Positions 62,701 to 64,000 of a stretch of 64,000 nt of DNA are shown here, piece by piece. This stretch comes from Asterochloris sp. CNOR1. Lineage: Eukaryota > Chlorophyta > Trebouxiophyceae > Trebouxiales > Trebouxiaceae. Numbering within the stretch: position 1 is the stretch's first letter; each line of letters opens with the position of its first letter. Below the pieces are notes generated by a model. It was not told the DNA's origin. It did no database searches and saw only the letters and a list, made by a program, of their open reading frames with translations. The DNA is taken from positions 4,275,001-4,339,000 of the forward strand of contig OZ017748.1 in the NCBI GenBank assembly GCA_963969365.1, written 5' to 3'. Made by a program: the position numbers and the translations under genes.

Positions 62701-64000
62701 AGCTGTCCCCATCTGCTGCATTGCTGCTGCTGGCACAGCCTGAGGCTGCTGGACCTCATCCTGAAACAAAACCATGACAACTGAGTGTCCCTCAGCATGG
62801 CAACAGTGGGCAAGCACTGTCTGGGACTTGTGCAGCCCCTGCTGTTGAACAAATAGCCGCTAAATCCACAGGCACCAAGCATCAGCTTGATCGAGTTACA
62901 GGCAGACACTTGTTGTCTCTGCCTGGGACTCACCGATAAGCACCAGCTCTCCCCAACTGCATGCAGGCACACACTGTCTGTGCCTGTGGTTACCTGCAGG
63001 CTCTTGAGACACCTTCTGCTGCACTGCAGCCATGCCCGCCTGCAGTCATTGTGACCTCCCGCAGTGATTTGCCAGCAGACATGAGGACTCCTCAGGAGAA
63101 TTGCCTGCTGGGGTTCACCAGCCGCTGCAGCCCCCACAGCTGGCACCCGCTGCAGTCACCTGCAGGCTCTTGACCTGCTGCTGCAGGTGGTCCACCCGTG
63201 CGGTGGCGGCACGCAGGTCCTGCCGCAGCCCCGGGATGGCAGCGGCCTCCTGCTCGCAGCCCTCCAAGTCCTTCACTCGCTGAGTTGCCTCCTCCAGCTC
63301 CTCCTGCATCTCCGCCCTGCAGCAGAGAGATCCATCACTGTGTGTAGTGTTCTGTTTGCAGCATCTGGGTTCTCCTGCGGTGCGCTTCCTACAGGGCAGG
63401 CTGTGAGTAAGATACAGGCTCGCTTCCAGTTTCAATGCGCTGAATGGCCTCCCTCAATTCCTCCGGCCGGCATCTGTGCCCTGCAGCACAAATGAACTGA
63501 CCAGCCAAGTTGCAAGCGTTGCCTGAAGATGGAGTCCTGCTCAGCAGTGGTGTCGGCCACCAGCAGTCCAGCAACCTGCATGAGCTTCAATCCCGCCCAC
63601 ACCTGACCAGCCAAGCTGCCTGCCTTGCCTGAGGATGGACTCCTGCTCAGCAACGGTGTCAGGCATCAGCCAAGTTGCAAGCCTTGCCTGAGGGTGGACT
63701 CCTGCTCAGCAGTGGTCTCAGCCACCAGCAGCCGCCGTTGCTGCTCCCGAGACAGCGCCTTGAGCTCCTCGGCCTCATACACCGCCTTGTCGCGGTCCTG
63801 GATGGCTCTGCAAGGTGACAGACTGAGGTCGCTACACTGCACCACACTGTGCTGGAATGCACAGACGGACTGATTGAAGCCTGATTGGCTGCAGGAGGCC
63901 ACGAGGCTGCGCTGACACCATCTTCCAGCCCTGAAGGAGGCGTAGTCAAGTCCGAGATGTGCACCCAATTTGTGAAGTGAGCTAAAAGTTCTGTTGCAAG
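59705..64000 (-). CDS. Coiled-coil protein, 3' part (5' end outside window)
   Basis: Exons read (minus): 63807-63688, 63316-63160, 62261-62103, 61524-61336, 61203-61147, 60651-60595, 60273-60190, 60027-59923, 59845-59705; further exons lie beyond the right edge and others may be missed. The joined protein is almost wholly heptad-like: RDKAVYEAEELKALSREQQR, AEMQEELEEATQRVKDLEGC, GLRQDLRAATARVDHLQQQV, DELHESQAETATAWQKLGSL, ATVDALQQEQENLEGQLRDA, EFKNQMEEQQAQFRAVEEET, KKQDEMQSRISAVEKQLQE, SELDALRRQKSDLQVRLAQA; a Ser-rich tail ends SAASHTDK. This could be a golgin, centrosomal or cytoskeletal scaffold; composition alone cannot say. The first intron in view has a GC donor (CTCAG|GCAAGG), supported by a phase-correct join to 63316. 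Confidence 0.75.
60450..60594 (-). repeat. Ghost copies of coiled-coil gene exon 60651-60595 end
   Basis: Plus-strand GCACCTGC(T)CCACTAAAG near 60476 and GCTCGAGCTCTGAGAGACGC near 60536 repeat the real GCACCTGCACCCGCTCCAGC TCTGAAAGGCGC (60591-60622), on the intron side of the donor. Confidence 0.6.
62270..62960 (-). repeat. Array of ghost copies of coiled-coil gene exon 62261 start
   Basis: On the minus strand the exon opens GATGAGCTGCACGAGTCCCA GGCAGAGACGGCAACTGCC. Going upstream, copies occur near 62370 (GATGAGCTACATGATCCCAA), 62480 (GATGAGCTGCACAAAGTCCT), 62583 (GCAAGCTGCACAAGG), 62758 (GATGAGGTCCAGCAGCCTCA), 62838 (GGGCTGCACAAGTCCCAGAC) and 62932 (GTGAGTCCCAGGCAGAGACA). Six or more copies of different ages fill about 0.7 kb. 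On the other side, 61700-61750 and 61965-62005 hold copies of the exon's GCATCTGAGGCTGAGGCAGC segment. Confidence 0.85.
63500..63687 (-). repeat. Ghost copies of a GC donor junction in the coiled-coil gene
   Basis: Two copies of the end of the exon at 63807-63688 (GCTGAGCAGGAGTCCACCCT CAGGCAAGGC on the minus strand) lie at about 63655-63615 and 63548-63510. They read GAGTCCATCCTCAGGCAAGG and GACTCCATCTTCAGGCAACG. Both copies keep the non-canonical GC donor. Confidence 0.85.

Overview
The window is nuclear DNA of a plant-lineage eukaryote, most likely a chlorophyte green alga. The genes are dense and rich in introns, splice junctions are nearly all CTGCAG|exon|GTGAG-like, and the closest recognisable relatives are plant or algal proteins: a glyoxysomal malate dehydrogenase with a PTS2 signal, a plant-type MYST acetyltransferase, a BAT1-like amino acid transporter and a prefoldin 5 of exactly plant length. 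A chlorophycean host is a guess, not shown. I read nine protein genes by joining exons with compatible phases. Eight give a continuous reading frame from ATG to stop; the ninth (coiled coil) runs off the right edge.

Layout: 1-2706, no gene supported. 2707-17610 (+), VPS50/syndetin, 20 exons, 1238 aa. 18427-24758 (+), DUF3431 membrane protein, 10 exons, 366 aa. 25154-30931 (-), peroxisomal malate dehydrogenase, 8 exons, 349 aa. 31801-about 34522 (-), YrdC/YciO-family protein, 5 exons. 34744-41767 (+), MYST histone acetyltransferase, 10 exons, 483 aa. 41899-43830 (-), prefoldin subunit 5, 5 exons, 151 aa. 44658-50235 (-), BAT1-like amino acid/GABA permease, 16 exons, 544 aa. 50236-53471, mostly unexplained. 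53472-54234 (+), a 94-aa Thr/Gly/Arg-rich protein. 55021-59595 (-), phospholipid scramblase, 7 exons, 294 aa. 59705-right edge (-), the 3' part of a coiled-coil protein. These are unrelated housekeeping genes (vesicle recycling, peroxisomal metabolism, tRNA modification or a related role, chromatin, chaperone, transport, lipid flipping). There is no operon-like logic; close neighbours share only promoter or 3'-end space.

The most unusual feature is the structure of the introns. In nearly every gene they contain arrays of decayed tandem copies of the adjacent exon edge, splice site included (called ghost junctions here). When the exon start is copied, the ghosts lie upstream and the last copy is the real exon. 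When the exon end is copied, the ghosts lie downstream and the first copy is real. Copies range from nearly identical to barely recognisable, which suggests a continuing process of intron growth by local duplication of splice junctions. Other notable points are three GC-AG introns, a 10-nt microexon in the transporter, an 8-nt first coding exon, and a MYST enzyme lacking two of its four zinc ligands.

All exon calls come from reading frames, splice phases and remembered family sequences; no alignment or transcript data were available. I recognised no RNA gene, CRISPR array, virus-derived element or transposon.
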